Shown: piece after piece, positions 52,054-60,999 of the stretch
Layout: the number at the start of each line of letters is the position of its first letter
How positions within the stretch are numbered: the stretch's first letter is position 1
From: Caballeronia telluris
GTDB lineage: Bacteria > Pseudomonadota > Gammaproteobacteria > Burkholderiales > Burkholderiaceae
Direction: 5' to 3'
Length of the DNA: 64,000 nucleotides
Assembly (NCBI RefSeq): GCF_001544495.1
Contig: NZ_FCNZ02000006.1
Span: 246,409 to 310,408 of the forward strand
Notes under the pieces: generated by a model
Database searches by the model: none
The model's input: only the letters and a program-made list of their open reading frames with translations
What the model was told of the DNA's origin: nothing
Made by a program: the position numbers and the translations under genes

Positions 52054-54027
52054 GTGGATACGACCGCCGGACTGGAATCCGAAACCGAGCCGCAGCCGTC
52101 GACGCAAAGCGCCTTTTCCGGGCGTCCGCTGGAACAGATCGTCGTCGCGATTCACGGCGTGGGCAACCAGCGGCGCTTCGATACGATCCGCACCGTCGCT
52201 CACCGGCTCGGCAAGCTGAGCGATCCGCCGCTTCCCGTCATGCCGCTCGGTTTCTTCAGCGTCGGCAGCTGCGGTCAGGTGTACGTGAGCCAGCTCGATG
52301 TCGAAGAGACGCACCCGCTCTGGAAAGTCGGCTTCGCGGAAGTCTACTGGGCGGACGTGCCGCGCGGCGTCGTGACGATGGGCGATACGCTCGAGGAGAG
52401 CAAGGCCTGGGGACGCACGATCGTCGGCCGCGCGCAGGCGCTCTACCGCGGTCAGGTCGAACAGTCCGTGTGCCAGGTGTCGGGCGCCGATTTCGACATG
52501 GTGGCGGGCGTCACCGAAGAGATCGTCGAGGCCGTCGACGTGATGGAGAACCTGCTCTGGGTCGCGGGCAAAGCGGGCATCTTCAAGTTCGACCTCGCGC
52601 CGCTTTTGACCGATTACATTGGCGATGTCCAGCTCGTCGCCGAGTTCCAGTCGTATCGGAAAGAGATCGTGGATCGCTTCCATGACGCGCTCACCACGAT
52701 CGTCGAGCATTTCCGCGACCGCTATCCGGGCAGCCCCGAGATTCACGTCATCGCGCACAGCGAAGGGACGGTGATCAGCTTCCTCGCGATGCTCGACGCG
52801 CTTGCCTCCGCGCCGGGACAAGGCCGTCACCGCTATGGCTGGATCGAATACGTGCGCGGCTTCATGACCATCGGTTCGCCAATCGACAAGCACATCATCC
52901 TGTGGCCGCGCCTGTGGCCGAACCCGGTTCCCGGCGGCGCGCTGCAAACCGATGCCTTCGAGACCTGGAGCGCCGACAAGCCGGTGCTGCTCAAGGCGAA
53001 AGACGGCAGCACGCGCGTGCGGCTGCCGCAGCCGATCAAGTGGCGCAACTATTACGACTTCGGCGACCCCATCGGCTTTCAACTCGACACGGCGCGGCGC
53101 TTCCTGCGCGAAGCGCGCTGCGGCGCGTTCCAGTTCGGTTTCGACGACGACTACGGATTCAGCCGCTATCCGCTACCGGGCAAGGCGCATACCGATTACT
53201 GGTCGGACACGGACCTGTTCCGCCATTTCGTCGACGATGTCGTGTTGCCGAATGTATCGCTGGCGGCGGCGGGCGGGCCGCCCACGAAGCCGCCGGGCAA
53301 TAAACCGCTCATGAGCGTGGTCAGCCTCTCCATTCCATATCTCCTCGCGATCGCGCTGCATGTCGCGGCGGTGTACGTGATGTTCAAGGGAACGACGCAG
53401 TTCCTGTCGCAGAAGGGCTGGACCATGACCGATGTCGTCCATACGGTGATCGCGCTCGCCGCGTTGCTGACGGGCGTCACGGTGGCGAGCCGGCTGCCGC
53501 GTCTCGTCCAGCAGTCGCGCGGGCGCTGGCTCGTGCTGTCGGCCGGCATATTTGCGCTGGGCGCCGCGTTCTGCCTGTGGATGGTGCCGCCGCAAGTCAG
53601 CGCGTTCCTCGCAGCGCCGTTCCTCGAACGCGGCACGCCGACGCCGCTATTCGGTATCGCGCCGGGCGGCGCCTTCCTCGTGACGGTCGCGCTTCTTCCG
53701 GCGTTCGTCTGCTGGCTGCTGCCGCGTCGGCCGCGTCTCGGCCGGCGCGTCATGATCGGCATCGGCGCCGCGATCACCGCGCTGGCCGTCCTCCATGCCT
53801 ATCCCGGCTCGTCCACCGCCGAACCGTCGCCGCCGCTCTGGCCGTTCGTGCTGGCCTTGCTGCTGTTTCTCTATCTATGGTGGCTCGCGATTTTGACCTT
53901 CGACCTCAGCTTTATCTGGCATCGGTACATCCGCAACTCGGTGGCGCTCGATACGCTGCGCGACTGGCGCGAAAAGAAGGACACGAAGCCGAGGACGTTG
54001 CGCGCCCGCCAGCCGAAGGACTATTGA
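52054..54027 (+). CDS. Alpha/beta hydrolase domain protein with C-terminal membrane segments
   Basis: GTG 52054 follows AGGAG at seven bases and is preferred to upstream in-frame starts lying in non-protein-like sequence. The 657-aa product opens with QIVVAIHGVGNQRRF, a hydrolase oxyanion region, has EIHVIAHSEGTVISFLAML (nucleophile Ser in HSEG) and FMTIGSPIDKH after it. From about residue 420 there are five or six hydrophobic segments (SIPYLLAIALHVAAVYVMF onward), so the catalytic part is tethered to the inner membrane. Soluble-plus-membrane hydrolases of this kind in Burkholderia are uncharacterised. Lipase activity is plausible, not shown. Confidence 0.75.
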   Translation: MDTTAGLESETEPQPSTQSAFSGRPLEQIVVAIHGVGNQRRFDTIRTVAHRLGKLSDPPLPVMPLGFFSVGSCGQVYVSQLDVEETHPLWKVGFAEVYWADVPRGVVTMGDTLEESKAWGRTIVGRAQALYRGQVEQSVCQVSGADFDMVAGVTEEIVEAVDVMENLLWVAGKAGIFKFDLAPLLTDYIGDVQLVAEFQSYRKEIVDRFHDALTTIVEHFRDRYPGSPEIHVIAHSEGTVISFLAMLDALASAPGQGRHRYGWIEYVRGFMTIGSPIDKHIILWPRLWPNPVPGGALQTDAFETWSADKPVLLKAKDGSTRVRLPQPIKWRNYYDFGDPIGFQLDTARRFLREARCGAFQFGFDDDYGFSRYPLPGKAHTDYWSDTDLFRHFVDDVVLPNVSLAAAGGPPTKPPGNKPLMSVVSLSIPYLLAIALHVAAVYVMFKGTTQFLSQKGWTMTDVVHTVIALAALLTGVTVASRLPRLVQQSRGRWLVLSAGIFALGAAFCLWMVPPQVSAFLAAPFLERGTPTPLFGIAPGGAFLVTVALLPAFVCWLLPRRPRLGRRVMIGIGAAITALAVLHAYPGSSTAEPSPPLWPFVLALLLFLYLWWLAILTFDLSFIWHRYIRNSVALDTLRDWREKKDTKPRTLRARQPKDY

Positions 54028-54452
54028 ACCGCCCTATGTTGACGGACGCGCTTTTCCGACGGCGCACGTGCTTTTCCGCCGTGGAGCGATCGTCTTCCGG
54101 CACGCCCATTGCGACGCACAACCGCGCGCGCGATGTCTTTCGTCCCCGTCATCGGGTTTTGCCTCATCGTAAGGCGGGGAAGCAAGCGAGATCATCGGAA
54201 GGCGGTTCTTTTCAATGTTTCCCGCTCCGTCGATGGCGGAGCGCACGCAAGAATGAACGGAAGGCAAGCAAAGGCGGATTGCCCGTGGTAAAAATCTGCC
54301 GCAGTCAGTTTGAAGCGTCGGCCTCAGAAGCCGGTCCACCGATTCTCAAAGCAACTAACTTGCAGAAGACCAGAGTGAGACGCACGGGACGGGTAGCGCC
54401 AACGCGCTGACTCTGATCGACAGCGCCCGCAACTGGTCGATACGGAGACAAC
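54028..54452. other. Gap with one REP-like half element, otherwise no recognised feature
   Basis: This 425-base stretch has no convincing coding frame. Near its end, bases 54395-54424 repeat AGCGCCAAC and ACTCTGATCGACAG, the same core as the tandem element at 60.9 kb, 30 bases before the ATG of the MHS transporter. No promoter or terminator is clear. Confidence 0.5.
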
Positions 54453-55883
54453 ATGGAAACAAAAACGCTGTCGGCCGGCGGGCCGGATGCCCCCGACGAC
54501 CATCATCGCAAGCAGACCAGGAAGGCGACGGCGAGTGGCTGGATCGGCTCGGCGCTCGAATACTACGACTTCTTCATCTACGCGCAGGCGGCCGCGCTCA
54601 TCTTCCCGCAACTGTTCTTTCCGTCGGGCAATCCGAAGATCGCGATCGTCGCGTCGCTCGCGACGTATGGCGTCGGCTATGTCGCGCGGCCGATCGGCGC
54701 GTTCGTCCTCGGTCACTGGGGCGATACGCACGGCCGTAAAACCGTGCTTCTGATCTGCATGTTCATGATGGGTGCGTCGACGATGGCGGTCGGCCTCCTG
54801 CCGACGTATCACCAGATCGGCATGGCGGCGCCGGCGCTGCTCGTCGTGCTGCGCCTGATCCAGGGTTTTGCCGTCGCGGGTGAAATCTCCGGCGCCAGTT
54901 CGATGATTCTCGAACACGCGCCGTTCGGCCGTCGCGGTTACTACGCGAGCTTCACGCTGCAAGGCGTGCAGGCCGGACAGATCATGGCGGCCGCGGTGTT
55001 CCTGCCGCTCGCTTACTTCATGCCGGATGACGCGTTCAATTCGTGGGGCTGGCGCATCCCGTTCCTGATGTCGGCCGGCGTGCTGTTCGCGGGCTACATC
55101 ATCCGCCGCGAAGTCGACGAAACGCCGGCTTTCGCCAAGGAAGCGGACGCGTCCGCGGTGCCGAAGTCGCCGATCAAGGAAGCGTTCAAATACAGCTGGA
55201 AGGACATGCTGCGCGTCGTGTGCATGGCGCTGATGAACGTGATCCCGGTCGTCACGACGATCTTCGGCGCGGCCTACGCGGTCCAGCCGTCCTACGGCAT
55301 CGGGTTCAGCAAGAGCGTGTATCTGTGGATTCCGGTGGTCGGGAATATCGTCGCGGTGCTGGTGATTCCCTACGTCGGCGACCTGTCGGACCGGATCGGC
55401 CGCAAGATTCCGGTGGCCGTCGGCGCGATCGGTTCAGGGCTGCTCTCGTTCGGCTACCTGTGGGCGATCAGCATCCACAGCGTGCCGATTGCGTTCGTGA
55501 TGTCGCTCCTGATGTGGGGCGTGGTGTACCAGGGTTACAACGCGATCTTCCCGAGCTTCTATCCGGAACTGTTTCCGACCCGCTCGCGCGTCTCGGCGAT
55601 GGCGATCGCGCAGAATGTCGGGACGCTCATCACGGCGCTCTTGCCTGCGCTCTTCGCCACGGTCGCGCCGCCGGGATCGAACAATATCCCGATGACGGTC
55701 GGCTCGATCGCGCTGGCGGTGACGGTCATCGCGGCGCTGGCGGCATGGAGCGCCCGCGAGACGTACCGCATCCCGATGAGCCAGCTCGGCGAACCCGACG
55801 CCGTGCCGATCGAGAAATCCGAGTACGACCGGCTGCGCGCGCAAACCGTCGCGGACGAGAAACTGGCGAAAGTCTCCGCGTGA
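54453..55883 (+). CDS. MHS-family MFS transporter (shikimate/quinate-type candidate)
   Basis: The 476-aa protein has twelve predicted membrane segments and the metabolite:H+ symporter signatures GWIGSALEYYDFFIYAQAAA at the start, LGHWGDTHGRKTVL (cytoplasmic loop 2-3), RLIQGFAVAGEISGASSMIL and VPYVGDLSDRIGRK-type loop 8-9. Substrates of the family include shikimate, alpha-ketoglutarate, proline betaine and citrate. The type II dehydroquinase gene 204 bases downstream suggests shikimate, dehydroshikimate or quinate. That is an inference from context. Confidence 0.87.
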   Translation: METKTLSAGGPDAPDDHHRKQTRKATASGWIGSALEYYDFFIYAQAAALIFPQLFFPSGNPKIAIVASLATYGVGYVARPIGAFVLGHWGDTHGRKTVLLICMFMMGASTMAVGLLPTYHQIGMAAPALLVVLRLIQGFAVAGEISGASSMILEHAPFGRRGYYASFTLQGVQAGQIMAAAVFLPLAYFMPDDAFNSWGWRIPFLMSAGVLFAGYIIRREVDETPAFAKEADASAVPKSPIKEAFKYSWKDMLRVVCMALMNVIPVVTTIFGAAYAVQPSYGIGFSKSVYLWIPVVGNIVAVLVIPYVGDLSDRIGRKIPVAVGAIGSGLLSFGYLWAISIHSVPIAFVMSLLMWGVVYQGYNAIFPSFYPELFPTRSRVSAMAIAQNVGTLITALLPALFATVAPPGSNNIPMTVGSIALAVTVIAALAAWSARETYRIPMSQLGEPDAVPIEKSEYDRLRAQTVADEKLAKVSA

Positions 55884-55893
55884 CCTGTGGGCG

Positions 55894-55920
55894 GTGTCGC
55901 GCCGCTGTGCGGCGCGACAC
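55894..55920. terminator. Hairpin downstream of the MHS transporter
   Basis: GTGTCGCGCCGC and GCGGCGCGACAC form a perfect 12-pair stem with a TGT loop, starting 11 bases after the transporter stop. No T-run follows, so it may be a weak or Rho-assisted terminator, or protect the 3' end. Confidence 0.5.
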
Positions 55921-56087
55921 GGCCGGGCGCCTTCGGAGCGGCGACGGGCGTCGCGCGCGCCGTTTCCCTTTCCCCGCGAGACGTTCGACCCGCAGGCTGT
56001 CCGCGAATTAAAATGCGCCAGTCGCCGCGCGCTACGCGCGCCCGGGCCGTCCACCCGATTCGAATCCGTTCAACCGAAGGAAATCCC

Positions 56088-56522
56088 ATGAAAAAGATCG
56101 TGATGCTGCACGGCATCAACCACAACATGTTCGGCAAGCGCGATCCGGCGCAGTACGGCACCGTCACGCTCGCCGAAATCGACGCGAAGCTGCAGGCGCT
56201 CGGCAAGGAACTCGGCGTGGACGTGGAGAGCTACCAGACGAACAGCGAAGGCGACATGTGCGAGCGCATTCACCAGGCGTATTCCGAGAACGCCGCCGCC
56301 GTGCTGATCAACGCCGGCGCGTGGACGCACTACAGCTACGGCATCCGCGACGCGCTCGCGATCCTGACCGTGCCCATCGTCGAGATTCACATGTCGAACA
56401 TCCACGCGCGCGAGGAGTTCCGCCACAAGTCGGTGTTCGCGGAGATCGTGAAGGGGCAGATTTGCGGATTCGGCGTGGAGAGCTACCTGCTCGGCCTGCG
56501 GGCCGCGCTCTCGGCGATGTGA
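56088..56522 (+). CDS. aroQ: Type II 3-dehydroquinate dehydratase
   Basis: The 144-aa product matches AroQ: HGINHNMFGKRDPAQYG (usual NGPNLNLLGxRxPxxYG, with the catalytic Tyr and Arg), LINAGAWTHYS (usual NPGAxTHTS) and VEIHMSNIHAREEFRHKS (catalytic His). It dehydrates 3-dehydroquinate to 3-dehydroshikimate; unusual substitutions (HGINHN for NGPNLN, AGAW for PGAY) suggest a paralogue serving quinate catabolism rather than the biosynthetic copy. AAGGA precedes the ATG. Confidence 0.9.
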   Translation: MKKIVMLHGINHNMFGKRDPAQYGTVTLAEIDAKLQALGKELGVDVESYQTNSEGDMCERIHQAYSENAAAVLINAGAWTHYSYGIRDALAILTVPIVEIHMSNIHAREEFRHKSVFAEIVKGQICGFGVESYLLGLRAALSAM

Positions 56523-56534
56523 GAAAAGCGTGAA

Positions 56535-56556
56535 AGCCGCGTCGCCCGACGCGGCT
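56535..56556. terminator. Hairpin downstream of aroQ
   Basis: AGCCGCGTC and GACGCGGCT form a nine-pair stem with a four-base loop, 12 bases after the aroQ stop. No T-run follows on the plus strand; on the minus strand TTTCAC follows. It may end both convergent units. Confidence 0.45.
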
Positions 56557-56602
56557 CATGAAGCGATATGAATCAACGCGCCGGCGCTCGCCGACTGTGC
56601 GC

Positions 56603-56782
56603 TCAGTCCGCCTGGTACGAGCGGGCGCGGCCGAGCGCGAAGGCGTCGGCGCCGTCGCTGTCCGCAGGCGTTTCCGCCTTGCGGCCAATCGCCGGATCGC
56701 GCACCTGCGCGCCGCGGATGAACAAAACGACGCAAAACGCGAACATCATCCAGATTCCGACGACGATCATCCAGTAGTTCAT
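56603..56782 (-). CDS. Small membrane protein, 59 aa
   Basis: The minus strand from ATG 56782 (GGGGAAAG upstream) codes for a peptide beginning MNYWMIVVGIWMMFAFCVVL, a single membrane span, followed by a soluble tail with RDPAIGRKAETPADSDG and ending SYQAD. Hydrophobic start, charged tail and normal codon use support a real gene. It lies 51 bases downstream of the next gene on the same strand. Function unknown. Confidence 0.6.
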   Translation of the reverse strand: MNYWMIVVGIWMMFAFCVVLFIRGAQVRDPAIGRKAETPADSDGADAFALGRARSYQAD

Positions 56783-56833
56783 TTGCTTTCCCCGAAGCGT
56801 GGCTAAAGCGCGGTGAGCGCCCGGTATCTGTGG

Positions 56834-57163
56834 TCAGTGATGGACAGGCGCGGCCGGCAAAGCCAGCAGACGGTCGATGATCGTGTGCGCCAGCGCGCGT
56901 TCGCGGGCCATCGCGAGTTCGTCTGCGCGGGCTTCGACAGCGTCGGGTGCGCTCGCGCGAACCTGGCCGGCGAGCCGCATGATGTTGTCCGATGCGTTTT
57001 GCAGCGCGTGCAGAAGCTCGGCGTGCGTCATCGGCAGTTCGGGGAAGGACGCCGTCGATGCGACGATCGACGCGGGGTGGCTGGCGGCTACACTGCGCGG
57101 CGCCGTGTCGGTTGCGACTGCGAGACTGGCGGTTGCGGCGATTCCATCAATGATCTGCGACAT
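56834..57163 (-). CDS. Hypothetical protein, 109 aa
   Basis: The product begins MSQIIDGIAATASLAVATDT, is Ala-rich, and its second half (residues 45-105) is predicted helical with regularly spaced hydrophobic and charged residues (AELLHALQNASDNIMRLAGQ). No signal peptide or membrane span. GGAGG precedes the ATG. It is followed at 51 bases by the small membrane protein gene. No family recognised. Confidence 0.55.
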   Translation of the reverse strand: MSQIIDGIAATASLAVATDTAPRSVAASHPASIVASTASFPELPMTHAELLHALQNASDNIMRLAGQVRASAPDAVEARADELAMARERALAHTIIDRLLALPAAPVHH

Positions 57164-57293
57164 GTCGGCGTCCTCCTGAGTGGATGAGGCTCAGTGTGAG
57201 GGCGCGACCGGCATTTCAATCGTCCGAACAAGGGCGGTTTTCCCGTCCAATTCACCGCTATTCGTCGTACCGGAAAATCTGACCGCGAGCAAT

Positions 57294-57767
57294 TCAGGCG
57301 TCGAGCGGCATCGCGCTCGTGCCCTTTATTTCGTCGAGACAGACGATCGACTGCACGCGGCTCACGCCGGGAATGCGCATCAGCGTGTCGAGCAGGAATT
57401 CGGAGAGCGCTTTCAGATCGCGCGCGACGACCTTCAGCACGTAGTCGATGTCGCCCGTCACGGAGAAGCATTCCTGGATCTGCGCGAGCTTTTCGACGAA
57501 TTCCTTGAACTTGAGCAGATCGCGGATATGACCGCGCTCCATCGTCACCTGAATGAACGCGACGACGCCGAAGCCGAGGCTTTCGGCGTCAAGCCGCGTT
57601 TCGTAGCGGCGGATCACGCCCATTTCCTCGAGCCGCCGATGACGGCGCAGCGTCTGGGCGGGCGAGAGCTTGATCGTCTGCGCGAGTTCGAGGTTGGACA
57701 TCCTGCCATGCTCCTGCAGAACAGCAAGCAGGCGAAGGTCGATGCGGTCGAGGGCGAGTTTATGCAC
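57294..57767 (-). CDS. Lrp/AsnC-family transcriptional regulator
   Basis: GTG 57767 with AAGGAAA upstream begins a 157-aa product with the Lrp helix-turn-helix (LDRIDLRLLAVLQEHGRMSN and LSPAQTLRRHRRLEEMGVI) and the RAM ligand domain (YVLKVVARDLKALSEFLLDT, GVSRVQSIV). It is divergent from the aromatic amino acid permease gene aroP, with 344 bases between, and probably controls it and the aminotransferase in response to amino acids. Confidence 0.9.
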   Translation of the reverse strand: MHKLALDRIDLRLLAVLQEHGRMSNLELAQTIKLSPAQTLRRHRRLEEMGVIRRYETRLDAESLGFGVVAFIQVTMERGHIRDLLKFKEFVEKLAQIQECFSVTGDIDYVLKVVARDLKALSEFLLDTLMRIPGVSRVQSIVCLDEIKGTSAMPLDA

Positions 57768-58111
57768 TTTTGTTTCCTTGAATGGCCCTTAGGAGAAATC
57801 TTGGTGCATGAGCTAGGGTTTGCCACTGCGTCTTATGAAATCCTATTTTGCCATCTCGAATATACACTGGGAGCCGCTCGGGAAAGGGGCGTCGGCTAGA
57901 ATTGGGCTCTTCGGGCGGCGATGCAGCACGATGGTGCGGAAATTTAATTTCGCGCTGACGATCAAGAGCACCCGAGAGCGCGCGATGGCACGCGACACCC
58001 CCGACACGACCGCCCGCGCCACGAACGCGGACGGCTCGCAGCGCGCCGCTGGCATCCGGACAAGGACCGCAAGCGCGCCCGATTCAACGAGAACTACGGA
58101 GACACGCACTG
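57768..58111. other. Divergent regulatory gap between lrp-type gene and aroP
   Basis: A 344-base stretch with a relatively A/T-rich centre (57830-57870). I see no strong sigma-70 pair and no clear repeated Lrp site. It must contain both promoters. Confidence 0.45.
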
Positions 58112-59545
58112 ATGGTTTCAGGCAACCAGATCAAAGAGGGCAGTGACGTCGCACACGGCGAGGAGCTCAAGCGCGGGCTCAAGAATCGCCATATCCAGCT
58201 GATCGCGCTGGGCGGCGCGATCGGTACGGGGCTTTTCCTCGGCATCGCGCAAACGATCAAGATGGCGGGCCCGTCCGTGCTGCTCGGCTACGCGATCGCC
58301 GGCGCGATCGCGTTCCTGATCATGCGGCAACTGGGCGAGATGGTCGTCGACGAACCGGTGGCGGGCTCGTTCAGCTATTTCGCCGACAAATACTGCGGCC
58401 ACTTTTCGGGCTTCATGTCGGGCTGGAACTACTGGGTGCTGTACGTGCTCGTGAGCATGGCGGAGCTGTCGGCGGTCGGCATCTACGTCCAGTACTGGTG
58501 GCCGGGCATTCCGACCTGGGTCTCGGCGCTCGTGTTCTTCGGCGTCATCAACGCGATCAACCTGACGAGCGTCAAGTCCTACGGCGAGATGGAATTCTGG
58601 TTCGCGATCGTGAAGGTGCTCGCGATCGTCGGCATGATCGCGTTCGGCGGCTATCTGCTCGCGTCCGGGCACGCCGGGCCGGAGGCCAGCATCGCGAACC
58701 TGTGGCAGCGCGGCGGCTTCTTCCCGAACGGCGTTTCCGGCCTCGTCATGGCGATGGCGGTCATCATGTTCTCGTTCGGCGGCCTGGAACTCGTCGGCAT
58801 CACGGCGGCGGAAGCGGACGATCCGTCTCGCAGCATCCCGCGCGCGACCAACCAGGTGATCTACCGGATCCTGATTTTCTACGTGGGCGCGCTCGGCGTG
58901 CTGCTCTCGCTGTATCCGTGGGAGAAGGTCGTGACCGGCGGTAGCCCGTTCGTGCTGATCTTCCAGGCGATGAACAGCAATATCGTCGCGCACGTGCTCA
59001 ACATCGTCGTGCTGACGGCGGCGCTCTCCGTGTACAACAGCGGCGTCTATTGCAACAGCCGCATGCTGTACGGCCTCGCGAAGCAAGGCAACGCGCCGCG
59101 CGCGCTCCTGAAGGTGAACCGGCGCGGCATTCCGCTCGCCGCGCTCGGCGTCTCGGCGCTCGCGACCTTCGTCTGCGTGCTCGTCAACTACTTCATGCCC
59201 GGCCGCGCGTTCGAACTGCTGATGGGCCTCGTCGTGTCGGCGCTCATCATCAACTGGGCGATGATCAGCATCATTCACCTCAAGTTCCGCAGTGAAAAGC
59301 GCAAGGCGGGCCAGCCGACATCGTTTCGCAGCCTCGGCTATCCGTTCACCAACTACTTGTGTCTCGCGTTCCTCGCGGGCGTGCTCGCCGTCATGTACGC
59401 GACGCCCGGACTGCGGCTCTCCGTGTACCTGATCCCGGTCTGGCTCGCGGTGCTCGGCGTGAGCTACCGGTTCCGTCCGCACGCGGCGGGGACGGCCCGC
59501 GCCGCCGTTGCGGCACCGAAAGCTGTCGTGGCCGATAATCGCTGA
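58112..59545 (+). CDS. aroP: Aromatic amino acid / APC-family permease
   Basis: The 477-aa protein has twelve membrane segments and the amino acid permease signature near the N-terminus: LKRGLKNRHIQLIALGGAIG followed by TGLFLGIAQTIKMAGPSVLL, then SFSYFADKYCGHFSGFMSGW and ELVGITAAEADDPSRSIPRA, as in AroP/PheP/ProY. An aromatic aminotransferase gene follows, supporting phenylalanine, tyrosine or tryptophan import. Sequence alone does not exclude proline or GABA. GGAGAC precedes the ATG. Confidence 0.88.
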   Translation: MVSGNQIKEGSDVAHGEELKRGLKNRHIQLIALGGAIGTGLFLGIAQTIKMAGPSVLLGYAIAGAIAFLIMRQLGEMVVDEPVAGSFSYFADKYCGHFSGFMSGWNYWVLYVLVSMAELSAVGIYVQYWWPGIPTWVSALVFFGVINAINLTSVKSYGEMEFWFAIVKVLAIVGMIAFGGYLLASGHAGPEASIANLWQRGGFFPNGVSGLVMAMAVIMFSFGGLELVGITAAEADDPSRSIPRATNQVIYRILIFYVGALGVLLSLYPWEKVVTGGSPFVLIFQAMNSNIVAHVLNIVVLTAALSVYNSGVYCNSRMLYGLAKQGNAPRALLKVNRRGIPLAALGVSALATFVCVLVNYFMPGRAFELLMGLVVSALIINWAMISIIHLKFRSEKRKAGQPTSFRSLGYPFTNYLCLAFLAGVLAVMYATPGLRLSVYLIPVWLAVLGVSYRFRPHAAGTARAAVAAPKAVVADNR

Positions 59546-59556
59546 TCGACACACCG

Positions 59557-59585
59557 GCGCCGCGTGTCTTTTGCGCGGCGCTTTT
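59557..59585 (+). terminator. Terminator between aroP and the aminotransferase gene
   Basis: GCGCCGCG and CGCGGCGC form an eight-pair stem with a nine-base loop followed by TTTT, 11 bases after the aroP stop. It implies partial or full separation of the two units. Confidence 0.65.
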
Positions 59586-59643
59586 CCGTCGGCGGCCGCC
59601 GGCCGGCCGCCGTTCCGCTCACCCGCTCCGGTTGCTCAACATC

Positions 59644-60840
59644 ATGTTCGAACACATCGACGCCTATCCCGGCGACCCGATCCTCAGCCTCAACGAGGAC
59701 TTCCAGAAGGACCCGCGCACGAGCAAGGTCAATTTGTCCATCGGCATCTATTTCGACGACGACGGCCGCCTGCCGGTCATGCGCGCCGTCCGTGAAGCCG
59801 AAGCGGCGATCCTGAACGAGCCGGGCCCGAAGCCGTATCTGCCGATGGCGGGTTTCGCGCACTATCGCGACGCCGTGCAGGCGCTCGTCTTTGGCGAAAC
59901 GAATCCGGCGCGCGCGGAGGGACGCATCGCGACCGTGCAGACGCTCGGCGGATCGGGCGCGTTGAAGGTCGGCGCGGATTTCATCCGTCGCTACTTTCCA
60001 CAGTCGCAGGTGTGGGTGAGCGATCCGACGTGGGAAAACCATCGGTTCATCTTCGAGCGCGCCGGGTTCGAGGTGAACACCTACCCGTACTACGACAAAG
60101 CGACGGGCGGCCTGAAGTTCGACGCGATGCTCGCCGCCATCGACGCGCTGCCGGCCCGCAGCATCGTGTTGCTGCACGCGTGCTGCCATAACCCGACGGG
60201 CGTCGATCTGGACCGCGCGCAGTGGGAGCGGCTGATCGGCGTGCTTCAGGAGCGCGACTTGCTCCCATTCGTGGATATGGCGTATCAGGGCTTCGGCGCG
60301 GGTCTCGACGACGATGCGTTCGCCGTACGCGAACTGGCGCGGCGCGGCATTCCGGCGTTGGTCGCGAATTCGTTTTCGAAGAATTTTTCGCTTTACGGCG
60401 AGCGGTGTGGCGGGCTGCACGTGATCTGCGAGGATGCGGGCGCGGCGCATCGCGTGCTCGGGCAACTGACCGGCTCGGTGCGCTCGAACTACAGCAATCC
60501 GCCGACGCATGGCGCGAAGATCGTCACGCGCGTGCTGAATACGCCCGCGCTGAAGGAATCGTGGCAGGGCGAACTGGCGGCGATGTGCCAGCGCATCGCG
60601 CGGATGCGCGTCGCGATTCACGACGGTTTGCGCGACCACGTCCACGGCGAGGCGCTGACGCGCTATGTGAAACAGCGCGGGATGTTCACGTACACGGGGC
60701 TGTCGGCGGCGCAGGTCGATCGGCTGCGTGAGGAATTCGGCGTGTATATCCTGCGTTCGGGACGGATGTGCGTCGCGGGGCTGAACGATACGAACGTCGG
60801 CACGGTGGCCGAGTCGATCGCGAAGGTGCTCGCGGATTAG
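59644..60840 (+). CDS. tyrB: Aromatic amino acid aminotransferase
   Basis: The 398-aa product has the class I aminotransferase pattern of TyrB/AspC: MFEHIDAYPGDPILSLNEDF at the start, VQTLGGSGALKVGADFIRR, LHACCHNPTGVDLDRAQWER, DMAYQGFG and the PLP lysine in ANSFSKNFSLYGERCG, with the terminal substrate Arg in RSGRMCVAGLN. It transfers the amino group of aromatic (and acidic) amino acids to 2-oxoglutarate. Pairing with aroP favours a catabolic aromatic role. TTG at 59632 is a less likely start. Confidence 0.9.
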   Translation: MFEHIDAYPGDPILSLNEDFQKDPRTSKVNLSIGIYFDDDGRLPVMRAVREAEAAILNEPGPKPYLPMAGFAHYRDAVQALVFGETNPARAEGRIATVQTLGGSGALKVGADFIRRYFPQSQVWVSDPTWENHRFIFERAGFEVNTYPYYDKATGGLKFDAMLAAIDALPARSIVLLHACCHNPTGVDLDRAQWERLIGVLQERDLLPFVDMAYQGFGAGLDDDAFAVRELARRGIPALVANSFSKNFSLYGERCGGLHVICEDAGAAHRVLGQLTGSVRSNYSNPPTHGAKIVTRVLNTPALKESWQGELAAMCQRIARMRVAIHDGLRDHVHGEALTRYVKQRGMFTYTGLSAAQVDRLREEFGVYILRSGRMCVAGLNDTNVGTVAESIAKVLAD

Positions 60841-60873
60841 AAACGCGGGCGGTGAGGGCGGTGGTACTGCGTT

Positions 60874-60999
60874 AGCTCTGGCCGACCGCCGCTGCGCGGC
60901 ATGGGATCAGAGTAAGGCGCTAAACCGCTAACTCTGGCCGACGGCCGCTGCGCGGCATGGGATCAGAGTAAGGCGCTAAAGCGCCAACTCTGATCGACA
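60874..60999. repeat. REP-like palindromic element, 56-bp period, about 2.2 copies
   Basis: The unit AACTCTGGCCGAC-GGCCGCTGCGCGGCATGG-GATCAGAGTAAGGCGCTAAA repeats with a 56-base period: CTCTG starts at 60876, 60932 and 60988. Each unit has two palindromes, GCCGCTGCGCGGC and the 35-base GATCAGAGTAAGGCGCT/AAAGCGCCAACTCTGATC (60961-60995). It sits between tyrB and a small secreted-protein gene. A half copy occurs at 54395-54424. Such elements act as transcript ends, protein-binding sites, or targets of REP-associated transposases. Confidence 0.75.

Noticed and set aside
56040..56075. TTCGAATCC resembling a tRNA T-loop
   Set aside because: No cloverleaf can be drawn around it; no acceptor or anticodon stems.
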